Origin: Siminovitchia fordii DSM 16014 = CIP 108821
GTDB lineage: Bacteria; Bacillota; Bacilli; Bacillales; Bacillaceae_C
Assembly: GCF_000374565.1 (NCBI RefSeq)
Contig: NZ_KB894689.1
Span: 124,001-188,000 of the forward strand
Direction: 5' to 3'
Length of the DNA stretch: 64,000 bases
In this document: positions 1-7,492 of the stretch, in pieces
Layout: every line of letters starts with the position of its first letter
Numbering within the stretch: position 1 is the stretch's first letter
Notes under the pieces: generated by a model
What the model saw: only the letters and a program-made list of their open reading frames with translations
Databases searched by the model: none
Told to the model about the DNA's origin: nothing
Position numbers and translations under genes: made by a program

Positions 1-1
1 T

Positions 2-1369
2 CAAAGGCTGGCTGAATATATTCACGATATCAAATATGAAGATTTGCCAAAAGACGTTGTTGAATTTACTAAACTATGTATCTTGGATTACTTTGGTTCT
101 GCTATTGCCGGGTCAACTAAGCAGCCCATACAAATGATTGAGGAAATGGTACGGGAACTGGGTGGAGAGTCCCAGGCAACTCTGATGACAGGCGGAAGAA
201 GTTCCATAACCAACGCGGCGCTTGTCAATGGGGCGGCAAGTCATATCATGGAATTAGATGATATCCATAAAACATCCATCATCCATGCCGGAACTGTCAT
301 CATTCCTGCTGCTATAGCTGTGTCAGAGTGGAAAGAATCAAGTGGAAAAGATTTAATCACGTCTATTGTTGCAGGATACGAAGTTGCCTATAGAATAGGC
401 GAAGCAGTCACGCCGTCACACTATTACTATTGGCATAATACCGCAACGTGCGGTACGTTCGGAGCTGCTGCATCAGCAGGAAAGCTACTAAATTTAAATA
501 AAGAGGAATTAATTCATGCACTTGGAAGCGCCGGAACCCAAGCCGCGGGCTTGTGGGAGTTTATCGAGGACGGAGCAATGTCTAAACAGCTGCATCCCGG
601 AAAAGCTGCGATGAATGGGGTAATCAGCGCCCTTCTGGCACAGAAAGGTTTTACCGGCGCAAGTGAAATCCTAGAAGGACGACGCGGATTCTTTGAAGCA
701 ATGAGTAAAGAATATGATGTGAAAAAAGTTACCCGAGGGCTTGGTAACCAATTTAAGATCACGGAAAATTCTTTTAAAATCCATGCCTCCTGTCGTCATA
801 CACACCACGTAATGGACCTCATGATCGAACTTCATCACGAGGATAGACTCTCCTTTGAAGAAATCGATAAAATAGTCATCTATACTTATCAAACCGCTAT
901 CGATATTACCGACAACAACCAGCCCAGTACGGAATATGCAGCCAAGTTTAGCATCCAATTTTGCACCGCATTGGCATTGTTACAGGGGAATGGGGACTTC
1001 GACCAGTTTAATCAAAGAACACTTTGGGATCCAAAAATTCGTAAGTTGATGAATCGCGTATTTGTTAAGACTGATTCCGAAATGACAAGCTCATATCCGA
1101 AAAAATGGGGAGCGAAGGCTGAGATCTTCCTAACGTCGAGGAGTGTGATTACTAGAGTGACCGACTTTCCGAAAGGTGACCCAGAAAAACCGGTAACTAA
1201 AAAAGAACTGCTCGCTAAATTTATGAAAATGGCCTCAATGATGCCCAAACAGCGGCTTAAAAACTTTACTGACAAACTAATGGACTTGGAGAATTTGAGT
1301 GAAATTGGACCGATTATGAGTTTCATAGAAGAGAGTAATTTTGAGAGAGTCAGGGAAGGACAAACTTAA
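2..1369 (+). CDS. MmgE/PrpD family protein (5' partial)
   Basis: The frame is open from base 2, so the gene starts upstream of the window. The first in-window TTG (44) is internal, because the residues before it (LAEYIHDIKYEDLPKDV) are typical of the family N-terminus. MmgE/PrpD proteins are all-alpha dehydratases or isomerases; 2-methylcitrate dehydratase is the best known member, but many members act on other substrates. The family hallmark 'ELDDIHKTSIIHAGTVIIPAA' region, with its Asp/His pair, is at about residues 70-95. Later 'SCRHTHHVMD' matches the conserved active-site His region. It is followed 18 bp downstream by a GntR gene and then dehydrogenases. No citrate synthase or methylisocitrate lyase is next to it, so a methylcitrate cycle role is not supported. 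The substrate is unknown. Confidence 0.85.
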   Translation, partial: QRLAEYIHDIKYEDLPKDVVEFTKLCILDYFGSAIAGSTKQPIQMIEEMVRELGGESQATLMTGGRSSITNAALVNGAASHIMELDDIHKTSIIHAGTVIIPAAIAVSEWKESSGKDLITSIVAGYEVAYRIGEAVTPSHYYYWHNTATCGTFGAAASAGKLLNLNKEELIHALGSAGTQAAGLWEFIEDGAMSKQLHPGKAAMNGVISALLAQKGFTGASEILEGRRGFFEAMSKEYDVKKVTRGLGNQFKITENSFKIHASCRHTHHVMDLMIELHHEDRLSFEEIDKIVIYTYQTAIDITDNNQPSTEYAAKFSIQFCTALALLQGNGDFDQFNQRTLWDPKIRKLMNRVFVKTDSEMTSSYPKKWGAKAEIFLTSRSVITRVTDFPKGDPEKPVTKKELLAKFMKMASMMPKQRLKNFTDKLMDLENLSEIGPIMSFIEESNFERVREGQT

Positions 1370-1387
1370 ATTCAAGAGGGAGATTGC

Positions 1388-2089
1388 ATGGAGAGCTATT
1401 TATTGACAGAACAAGACCGTTCTACTTTACAGAGCAAGGTAACAAACAAACTACGGGAAGTAATTTTAACGGGGCATTTTAATATGGGTGACCGATTGGT
1501 TCAAGAAGAGTGGGCAGACAAACTTGGGGTCAGCCGTATGCCCATAAGGGAAGCTTTGGTTCAGCTGGAAAAGGAGGGCCTTGTCCGGATCGAACCGCGG
1601 AGGGGTGCCATTGTAACTCCGATATCTGTTGAAGATATTAAGGAAATATACCAATTAAGGGTGTTGCTTGAGGGGGAGGCGGTGGAACGTGCCCTTCCTT
1701 ATATTGAAGAAGAGGATATCAAGGAGCTTTCTAGGTTGGACAGCATGATGAGATCATTGGGCAACACGGAAGAGGACGTTGAAATATATATGAGATTAAA
1801 TATCGAATTCCACCATATTTTGCGGCGTGGATGTCCTTGGAGAAGAATTCATGACATGATCGATACACTTTGGAAAGGGATTCCGCCATATACGCCAAGC
1901 CTATTGGCTGACCATTTGGAGGAAACTCATAAGGAACATGGACTGATGATCGAAGGGATTAAACAAAGGGATGCCAAAAAGCTTCGAAAAGTAATAGAAA
2001 GGCATATTTTAAGGACTAGGGATAATTTGATCGAGGTAATCCTGGAAGCCGAAAAGGAAACAAACAGGAGCAGAAGTAAAGATTTTTAA
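1388..2089 (+). CDS. GntR family regulator, FadR/FCD subfamily
   Basis: A 233-aa transcription factor. The N-terminal winged helix (about residues 12-75) contains the GntR signature around 'SRMPIREALVQLEKEGLV'. The C-terminal all-helical FCD ligand domain (about 95-220) has the spaced Asp/Arg/His ligands, including 'NIEFHHIL' and a final His in 'RHILRTRDN'. FCD regulators usually bind a carboxylate metabolite and control the adjacent catabolic genes. The ATG follows a GAGGGAG ribosome site. It sits between the MmgE/PrpD gene and the dehydrogenases at 2131-7036, so it is probably the local repressor of this cluster. Confidence 0.9.
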   Translation: MESYLLTEQDRSTLQSKVTNKLREVILTGHFNMGDRLVQEEWADKLGVSRMPIREALVQLEKEGLVRIEPRRGAIVTPISVEDIKEIYQLRVLLEGEAVERALPYIEEEDIKELSRLDSMMRSLGNTEEDVEIYMRLNIEFHHILRRGCPWRRIHDMIDTLWKGIPPYTPSLLADHLEETHKEHGLMIEGIKQRDAKKLRKVIERHILRTRDNLIEVILEAEKETNRSRSKDF

Positions 2090-2094
2090 AAAAA

Positions 2095-2109
2095 ATGTAA
2101 GCGCTATAT
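2095..2109 (+). promoter_or_regulatory. cre-like site (carbon catabolite control)
   Basis: ATGTAAGCGCTATAT fits the CcpA operator consensus WTGNAANCGNWNNCW with one mismatch (A for the conserved C). It lies between the GntR gene and the dehydrogenase at 2131, where CcpA could block its transcription. Called by eye. Confidence 0.4.
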
Positions 2110-2130
2110 TAGAGGAATGGAGGCTATGAG

Positions 2131-3240
2131 ATGACTAAGGTTATTCAAAAAACAGGAAAAGTGGCGGTCATGATTGAGCCGGAAAAGCTGTCCTACCAGG
2201 AGTATGAAATCCCGGAGCCGGAAAATGGGGCAGTTGTACTGAAGGTAAGGAGAACAAACATATGCGGCTCCGAGCTTCATATATGGCAGGGGCTGCATCC
2301 GACGAAAAGAAAGGGAGTGCTTGGGCATGAGATGATAGGGGAATTATATGCAGCCGGAAAAGACGTGACCACGGACTACGCCGGCAATCCCATCAAAATA
2401 GGGGACCGTATTGTATCTGCATACTACATTACGTGCAGAAAATGTACACCTTGTGTAGAAGGTAAATTTCACTTATGTGAACATGCATACGACTTCTGGA
2501 ATAAGGATCCGGAGGAATCACCGCATTTTCATGGAACCTATGCAACGCATTATTACATCCACCCTGACCAGTATTTTTATAAAGTACCGGATAATGTTTC
2601 GGACGTGTCGGCAGCAAGTGCCAATTGTGCGTTATCACAAGTATACTTCGGCATAGACAAGGCACGGGTTACTTACAATGAATTTGTTGTCATCCAAGGA
2701 GCAGGGGGCCTCGGTTTGAACGCAATTGCCGTAGCTAAGGAAAAAGGGGCCATTGTCATCGTGATTGACGGAGTGGAAAGCAGGCTTGAGCAGGCTAAAC
2801 AATTCAGGGCGGATTATACGTTGAATTTTAATGACTATCTCTCAACGGAAGACTTGGCCGATGCGGTCAAGCAATTAACGGGCGGTAGCGGTGCGCACGT
2901 CGGAATAGAATTAACGGGAAATCCTAAGGCTTTTGCAGAAGGTATTTATTTCATCCGACCTGGCGGAAGATTTGTAAGTATTGGAAATATTACCCCTGGG
3001 AAGCTTGTAGAGTTCGACCCAGGCTTACTGACAAGGAAATCCATTGATATCATATCAGCTGTTCGTTATGACCCTTGGTATCTATATAAATCATTACAGT
3101 TTCTATCTGCCAATGATGGAAAATATCCTTTTGACAAAATATTGGATGCTGAGTTTTCGTTGGATGAGATCAAAACGGCGCTGGATAAATCGGCATCAAG
3201 GGAAGTGACGAGAGCAACCATTTTGGTCAATCAAGATTAA
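2131..3240 (+). CDS. Zinc-dependent medium-chain dehydrogenase
   Basis: A 369-aa MDR-superfamily alcohol/polyol dehydrogenase. Catalytic zinc ligands are visible as Cys in 'NICGSELHIW' (about residue 45) and 'GHE' (about 69-71). The structural zinc lobe is 'CRKCTPCVEGKFHLC' (about 107-121). The Rossmann motif 'GAGGLGLNAIA' is at about 190. It most resembles threonine or sorbitol dehydrogenase-type MDR enzymes, but the substrate cannot be read from sequence. The ATG is 7 bp after a GGAGG site. It belongs to the cluster with the GntR gene, the lactonase-like protein and two further oxidoreductases. This suggests oxidation of an alcohol or sugar-type compound towards a carboxylate. Confidence 0.87.
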   Translation: MTKVIQKTGKVAVMIEPEKLSYQEYEIPEPENGAVVLKVRRTNICGSELHIWQGLHPTKRKGVLGHEMIGELYAAGKDVTTDYAGNPIKIGDRIVSAYYITCRKCTPCVEGKFHLCEHAYDFWNKDPEESPHFHGTYATHYYIHPDQYFYKVPDNVSDVSAASANCALSQVYFGIDKARVTYNEFVVIQGAGGLGLNAIAVAKEKGAIVIVIDGVESRLEQAKQFRADYTLNFNDYLSTEDLADAVKQLTGGSGAHVGIELTGNPKAFAEGIYFIRPGGRFVSIGNITPGKLVEFDPGLLTRKSIDIISAVRYDPWYLYKSLQFLSANDGKYPFDKILDAEFSLDEIKTALDKSASREVTRATILVNQD

Positions 3241-3286
3241 CTTTTTATGATGTTAGGGAGGTGGCTTTTAAACGGTTTGGGTCAAT

Positions 3287-3480
3287 CTTTTTAACTTCAT
3301 TCAGCGGAAGTCTCCCACTTTTGTAAGTGGTGAGATTTAAGTATATAGGTATTCCATTCAGTGGGGGCAAACCCAGCTGAATAAAGTTAAAGCCTCCGGC
3401 GGATGCCAAAGATTTTCAGAGGAAATTTACCGAGCGGAGTTCGATAAAAATCTGGCCGCAAATACGCCAAGGCGCATTTG
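3287..3480 (+). other. Structured intergenic element with nested inverted repeats
   Basis: Bases 3291-3305 (TTAACTTCATTCAGC) pair with 3376-3390 (GCTGAATAAAGTTAA) with one mismatch, enclosing about 70 bp. Inside is a hairpin CTCCCACTT/AAGTGGTGAG (3312-3332). Downstream are a second stem (AGATTTT near 3409 with AAAATCT near 3455) and a short hairpin ACGCC/GGCGC near 3466-3477, which ends just before the ribosome site of the gene at 3500. The shape suggests a folded RNA or a small mobile remnant, possibly the RNA-like end of an IS200/IS605-type element. No transposase is present and I cannot confirm the family. Confidence 0.45.
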
Positions 3481-3499
3481 ATAAAATGGAGGGATAAAA

Positions 3500-4333
3500 A
3501 TGAGTCAAACAAAGTTGTATGTTTTGGATACCGGGAGAATGAGGATGGATAAAAATTTTATGGTTGCCATGCATAACCCCGCAAACATTGATAATCCTAA
3601 CCCGCCAGCTGAATTTATCGAGTTTCCTGTGTACGCTGTTCTGATAGACCACCCTGATGGAAAAATATTGTTTGATACTGGCTGTAACCCGGAAGGTATG
3701 GGTAAGGAAGGCCGCTGGCCGCAGGCTACTCAAAAAATGTTCCCTCTCTTTCAGGATGAATCTTGTTATTTGATTAACCGTCTTGAACAGTTGAAGGTGA
3801 GACCGGAGGATATCCGATACGTGGTTGCCTCCCATCTTCATCTTGACCATGCAGGATGCCTGGAACTGTTTACGAATGCAACGATCATAGTCCATGATAC
3901 TGAATTGTCCAATACGATGAAGCAATATGCAATGACGAAAGAGATGGGTGCCTATATATGGGCCGATATTGATGCCTGGATTAAAAAAGATCTATCGTGG
4001 AGAACAATCATGCCTAATGAGGATGAAATTGAACTTGCCAGTGGCATTAAAATATTGAATTTTGGTGCAGGGCATGCTTGGGGACTTTTGGGGCTTCACA
4101 TAGAACTGCCTGGAGAGGGAGGGATTTTACTTGCATCCGACGCCGTGTATTCAGCAGAAAACTATGGGCCGCCAGTCAAGCCCCCAGGGATTATTTATGA
4201 TTCCATCGGTTATATAAATACAGTTGAGAAAATCAAGAAATATGCAGAAAGAACAAATAGTCAAGTATGGTATGGGCATGATACCGAGCAATTTCATAGA
4301 TTTATAAAATCGACGGAAGGATTCTATGAATAA
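3500..4333 (+). CDS. Metallo-beta-lactamase fold hydrolase, N-acyl homoserine lactonase-like
   Basis: A 277-aa MBL-fold protein with the dinuclear zinc motif HLHLDHAG at residues 112-119. Further ligands are His in 'GHAWG' (about 198) and Asp in 'ASDAVY' (about 214), with a late 'GHD'. Length and motif order match the AiiA/AttM/AiiB lactonase group. Members open lactone rings, including acyl homoserine lactones and gamma-butyrolactones. Start ATG with a GGAGGG site. Its position among dehydrogenases suggests hydrolysis of a lactone intermediate rather than quorum quenching. The usual GHTPGH motif is altered to GHAWGL, so the substrate may differ from classical lactonases. Confidence 0.82.
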   Translation: MSQTKLYVLDTGRMRMDKNFMVAMHNPANIDNPNPPAEFIEFPVYAVLIDHPDGKILFDTGCNPEGMGKEGRWPQATQKMFPLFQDESCYLINRLEQLKVRPEDIRYVVASHLHLDHAGCLELFTNATIIVHDTELSNTMKQYAMTKEMGAYIWADIDAWIKKDLSWRTIMPNEDEIELASGIKILNFGAGHAWGLLGLHIELPGEGGILLASDAVYSAENYGPPVKPPGIIYDSIGYINTVEKIKKYAERTNSQVWYGHDTEQFHRFIKSTEGFYE

Positions 4334-4341
4334 TTCAGGTT

Positions 4342-4374
4342 AATCTCATGAGGTGTCGCAGTGTTCATGAGATT
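4342..4374 (+). terminator. Hairpin after the lactonase-like gene
   Basis: AATCTCATGA (4342-4351) is perfectly complementary to TCATGAGATT (4365-4374), with a 13-nt loop. Only a short CCTTT follows, so it is a weak terminator or an attenuating hairpin between the genes at 3500 and 4414. Confidence 0.5.
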
Positions 4375-4413
4375 GATTCCTTTAGGCAGGAATTAGTACG
4401 TTGAAAGGACAAG

Positions 4414-5865
4414 ATGGGAATGGATGAAAAAGCATTTCAATTTGGTTCATTTATAGATGGGGAAGAAATAAAAGGGCTCGGTAGAAAAGAATTGGAAGTT
4501 CTTAACCCATATAACCAGAAGGTAATTGGGACCATATCCTGTGGAGTTGTTAATGACGTAAAACTCGCCGTCGCTGCTGCCGATAAGGTTTATCATGAAA
4601 CAATGAAAAAAATGCCAGCTTATGAGCGCTCAAACATTCTCCGTCATGCAGCCGACCTATTGGAACAAAAATTTGAAGATTTTTCAAGATTGCTTACTCT
4701 TGAAGCTGGGAAGCCAATCCGTGAGAGCAGAGGAGAAGTGACCCGTGCTTTACAAGTTTTGCGTCTTGCGTCCGAAGGAGCAAAAAATATTTTCGGAGAA
4801 CAAATACCATTGGATATTGCCGTTGGAGGCACAAACCAGATCGGTTTTACAAAGCGGGTCCCACTAGGAGTAGTAGCAGCTATTACCCCTTTTAATTTTC
4901 CATTAAACTTGGCGCTCCATAAAATTGCTCCTGCCATCGCAGCGGGCAATACAGTCGTCCTTAAGCCTGCAGAAAAAACACCATTGTCTTCCGCTATGCT
5001 TTATAAACTTTTTGACCAGGCAGGTTTGCCAAAAGGAGCCCTTAATGTCGTAATGGGGCTTGGGACTGAGTTGGTGGAAACGCTCGTGACAGATCCATTG
5101 GTGAAAAAAGTTTCATTTACCGGAAGTAATGAAGTGGGCTGGAAAATAGATGAGATGGCAAAGAGAAAAAAAGTGACATTAGAGTTGGGGTCGAATGCTC
5201 CTAATATTATCTTTTCTGACTGTGATCTGGACCATGCTGTTCAATCGATTGTACTGGGAGGATTTACTTTCGCAGGACAGGCCTGTGTTTCTGCGCAGAG
5301 AATTTATGTACAAAATGAAATATACGATGAATTTATCAATAAATTGGTCACTGAGTTAAAAGAACTAAAAATGGGTGACCCGCTTGATGAGGCAACAGAG
5401 CTAGGGCCAATGATTACGGAAGAAGCAGCCAAAAGAGCTGAAACCTGGATTTTGGAAGCGAGAGAGCAGGGAGCTCACATCGTCTTGGGTGGCAATCGCA
5501 GAGGAACAATGGTGGAGCCAACAGTAATCACTAATGTGAATCCCCGGATGAATGTAGTATGCGCTGAAGTTTTTGCTCCTATCGTCAGCATTATACCGTT
5601 TACTGATGAAAAGGAAGTAATTAAGAAAGCGAATCAATCAGAATTCGGTCTGCATGCAGGGATTTTTACAAACAACATCAATCGTGCGATGCAAATGGTG
5701 GACGCTATAGAAACAAGCGGGGTTTGGATTAATGAATCATCGGTCCGCCGGTATGACCACATTCCTTATGGAGGGATTAAAAATAGCGGCTTGGGCAAGG
5801 AAGGCATCAAATATGCGATTGAAGGAATGACGGACATAAAGTTTGTTGGCATTAAGCTTATTTAG
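4414..5865 (+). CDS. NAD(P)-dependent aldehyde dehydrogenase
   Basis: A 483-aa ALDH-superfamily enzyme that oxidises an aldehyde to an acid. Cofactor and active-site motifs are in order: 'AITPFNFPLN' (Asn oxyanion hole, about 155-164), 'KPAEKTPLS', 'FTGSNEVG', catalytic Glu in 'LELGSNAPN' (about 257) and catalytic Cys in 'GQACVSAQR' (about 291). The canonical ELGGK is ELGSN here. This is seen in phosphorylating/non-phosphorylating glyceraldehyde- or succinate-semialdehyde-like groups, so specificity is open. ATG with an AAAGGA site. It probably acts after the alcohol dehydrogenase at 5912 or the dehydrogenase at 2131 in the same pathway. Confidence 0.9.
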   Translation: MGMDEKAFQFGSFIDGEEIKGLGRKELEVLNPYNQKVIGTISCGVVNDVKLAVAAADKVYHETMKKMPAYERSNILRHAADLLEQKFEDFSRLLTLEAGKPIRESRGEVTRALQVLRLASEGAKNIFGEQIPLDIAVGGTNQIGFTKRVPLGVVAAITPFNFPLNLALHKIAPAIAAGNTVVLKPAEKTPLSSAMLYKLFDQAGLPKGALNVVMGLGTELVETLVTDPLVKKVSFTGSNEVGWKIDEMAKRKKVTLELGSNAPNIIFSDCDLDHAVQSIVLGGFTFAGQACVSAQRIYVQNEIYDEFINKLVTELKELKMGDPLDEATELGPMITEEAAKRAETWILEAREQGAHIVLGGNRRGTMVEPTVITNVNPRMNVVCAEVFAPIVSIIPFTDEKEVIKKANQSEFGLHAGIFTNNINRAMQMVDAIETSGVWINESSVRRYDHIPYGGIKNSGLGKEGIKYAIEGMTDIKFVGIKLI

Positions 5866-5911
5866 TCTGAGTCGCTGAACGATAAAACTCTTAAAAAAGG
5901 ATGGGTTGATA

Positions 5912-7036
5912 GTGAAGATTAAATCAGCAGTCTTGCGTGAATCCGGGGCGCCTACTCCTTATGCGGAAAGTCGGCCGATTAAAATTGAAACTCTGGAATT
6001 GGACTCCCCTCAAAGGGGAGAAGTGCTTGTTCAAATTAAAGCGGCCAGTTTATGCCACTCGGATTTGTCTGTCATGGACGGAAGCAGGCCAAGACCGCTG
6101 CCGATGGCATTGGGGCATGAGGCTGCTGGAATTGTTGCAAAAGTGGGAGAAGGCGTTACTGATCTTGCGGAAGGAGATCATGTCGTTTGCGTCTTTGTGC
6201 CCAGCTGTGGACAGTGTATTCCATGTAAAGAGGGCCGACCGGCGCTTTGTGAACCAGGTGCTGAGTCCAATACTGCAGGCACCTTATTGTCAGGAGGAAG
6301 ACGGCTGCATACAGAAACGGAAAATATTAACCATCATGTCGGCGTTTCAGCTTTTTCCGAATACACCGTTGTATCAAGGCATTCATTAATAAAGGTTGAA
6401 AAGGATATTCCGTTTGAGAAGCTTGCCCTATTTGGGTGTGCAGTCATTACAGGTGTAGGTGCAGTAATAAATACGGCAAATATCAAGTTAGGCAGCACAG
6501 TTGCGGTCGTTGGACTTGGAGGAGTAGGCTTAAGTGCACTTATTGGTGCCATTGCAGCGGGAGCGAGTAAAGTAGTTGCAATAGATATAAATGATAGTAA
6601 GTTGCAGCTTGCAAAAGAGCTGGGGGCAACGCATACTTTTAATTCAAAGGATCCGGATGCCGTCCATTCTATTCGTGAACAAACAAGTGGAGGGCTGGAT
6701 TACGTATTTGAAACGGCTGGAGCTGTATCAGCAATGGAAGTTGCATACCAAATTACGAAAAGGGGCGGTACCACTATTACCACCGGCTTGCCGCATCCAG
6801 AACATCATTTTTCCTTCCCATACTTAACCTTGACGGCCGAGGAAAGGACCTTAAAGGGTTCTTATGTAGGAAGTTGTGTACCAAACCGGGATATTCCAAG
6901 ATTTATAGATCTATTTAAACAAGGCCGCCTCCCGGTTGACAGACTGCACAGCGAAACCATTTCTTTGGAAGATATTAATGAAGGATTTGACAAGCTGGCA
7001 AAAGGAGAATCACTTAGGATAATTATAAAAATGTAG
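5912..7036 (+). CDS. Zinc-dependent alcohol dehydrogenase (MDR)
   Basis: A 374-376-aa MDR alcohol dehydrogenase. Catalytic zinc motif 'LCHSDLSVMDG' (about residue 47), 'GHEAAG', structural zinc region 'CGQCIPCKEGRPALC' (about 99-113) and Rossmann 'GLGGVGLSA' (about 200). The length and the loop after the zinc lobe resemble class III/NDMA-type alcohol dehydrogenases. Two starts are possible: TTG at 5906, only 5 bp after AAAAAAGG, or GTG at 5912 with better spacing. I chose GTG. It is the last gene of the rightward cluster and is followed by a terminator. It probably makes the aldehyde used by the enzyme at 4414. Confidence 0.87.
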   Translation: MKIKSAVLRESGAPTPYAESRPIKIETLELDSPQRGEVLVQIKAASLCHSDLSVMDGSRPRPLPMALGHEAAGIVAKVGEGVTDLAEGDHVVCVFVPSCGQCIPCKEGRPALCEPGAESNTAGTLLSGGRRLHTETENINHHVGVSAFSEYTVVSRHSLIKVEKDIPFEKLALFGCAVITGVGAVINTANIKLGSTVAVVGLGGVGLSALIGAIAAGASKVVAIDINDSKLQLAKELGATHTFNSKDPDAVHSIREQTSGGLDYVFETAGAVSAMEVAYQITKRGGTTITTGLPHPEHHFSFPYLTLTAEERTLKGSYVGSCVPNRDIPRFIDLFKQGRLPVDRLHSETISLEDINEGFDKLAKGESLRIIIKM

Positions 7037-7064
7037 AATAGAAATATGAAGATACACTTACGTT

Positions 7065-7093
7065 AAGGGCTTTTGCAGGCTCTTTTTCTTTTT
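7065..7093 (+). terminator. Rho-independent terminator of the first cluster
   Basis: AAGGGCT pairs with GGCTCTT (with G-U pairs) around a 6-nt loop, and is followed by TTTTCTTTTT. It ends rightward transcription after the alcohol dehydrogenase. Confidence 0.65.
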
Positions 7094-7235
7094 AAAGTAA
7101 CTGATACACTTTGAGGATTCAATATTTCCAATTGATAGCTTTGATGGGCCGTGCTGTTTGATTTTTTTGCAAAGACAGTTTATCAGAGCGGTGTACAGCA
7201 ACTCTTAGCATCCATTGTATAACTTTGTTTAAACT

Positions 7236-7290
7236 AAAAACCCCCTTTAAGTAGCCAGGCTTTATTTTTTTACCTGTCTACTTAAAGGGG
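7236..7290 (-). terminator. Strong terminator of the leftward hut/BCCT unit
   Basis: A perfect 13-bp inverted repeat: CCCCTTTAAGTAG at 7242-7254 and CTACTTAAAGGGG at 7278-7290, extended by CAGG/CCTG inside the loop. On the minus strand the stem is followed by GTTTTTAG, so it terminates transcription coming from the lyase gene. The 60-aa frame at 7278-7460 overlaps it and is not counted as a gene. The rest of 7037-7492 shows nothing else. Confidence 0.85.
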
Positions 7291-7492
7291 TATATCAATC
7301 TCAAGAAAGCTTTTTTTACAATCTCTATTAGCGCTGTAAATACGCATTTTCCCGATGTTTCCTCTTCCAATTTCAAGATTAAAGGGATGTTATTTTTATT
7401 TTCGTGAATCTTTAAAATAATACAAATATAACGACTTTGTTTCCAACAGGTCTTTTGCAAGATTCAAGATAATAAGAAATAATTCTATCCTT

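Noticed and set aside
7278-7460. 60-aa minus-strand ORF after the lyase gene
   Set aside because: It overlaps the strong terminator and has no ribosome binding site.
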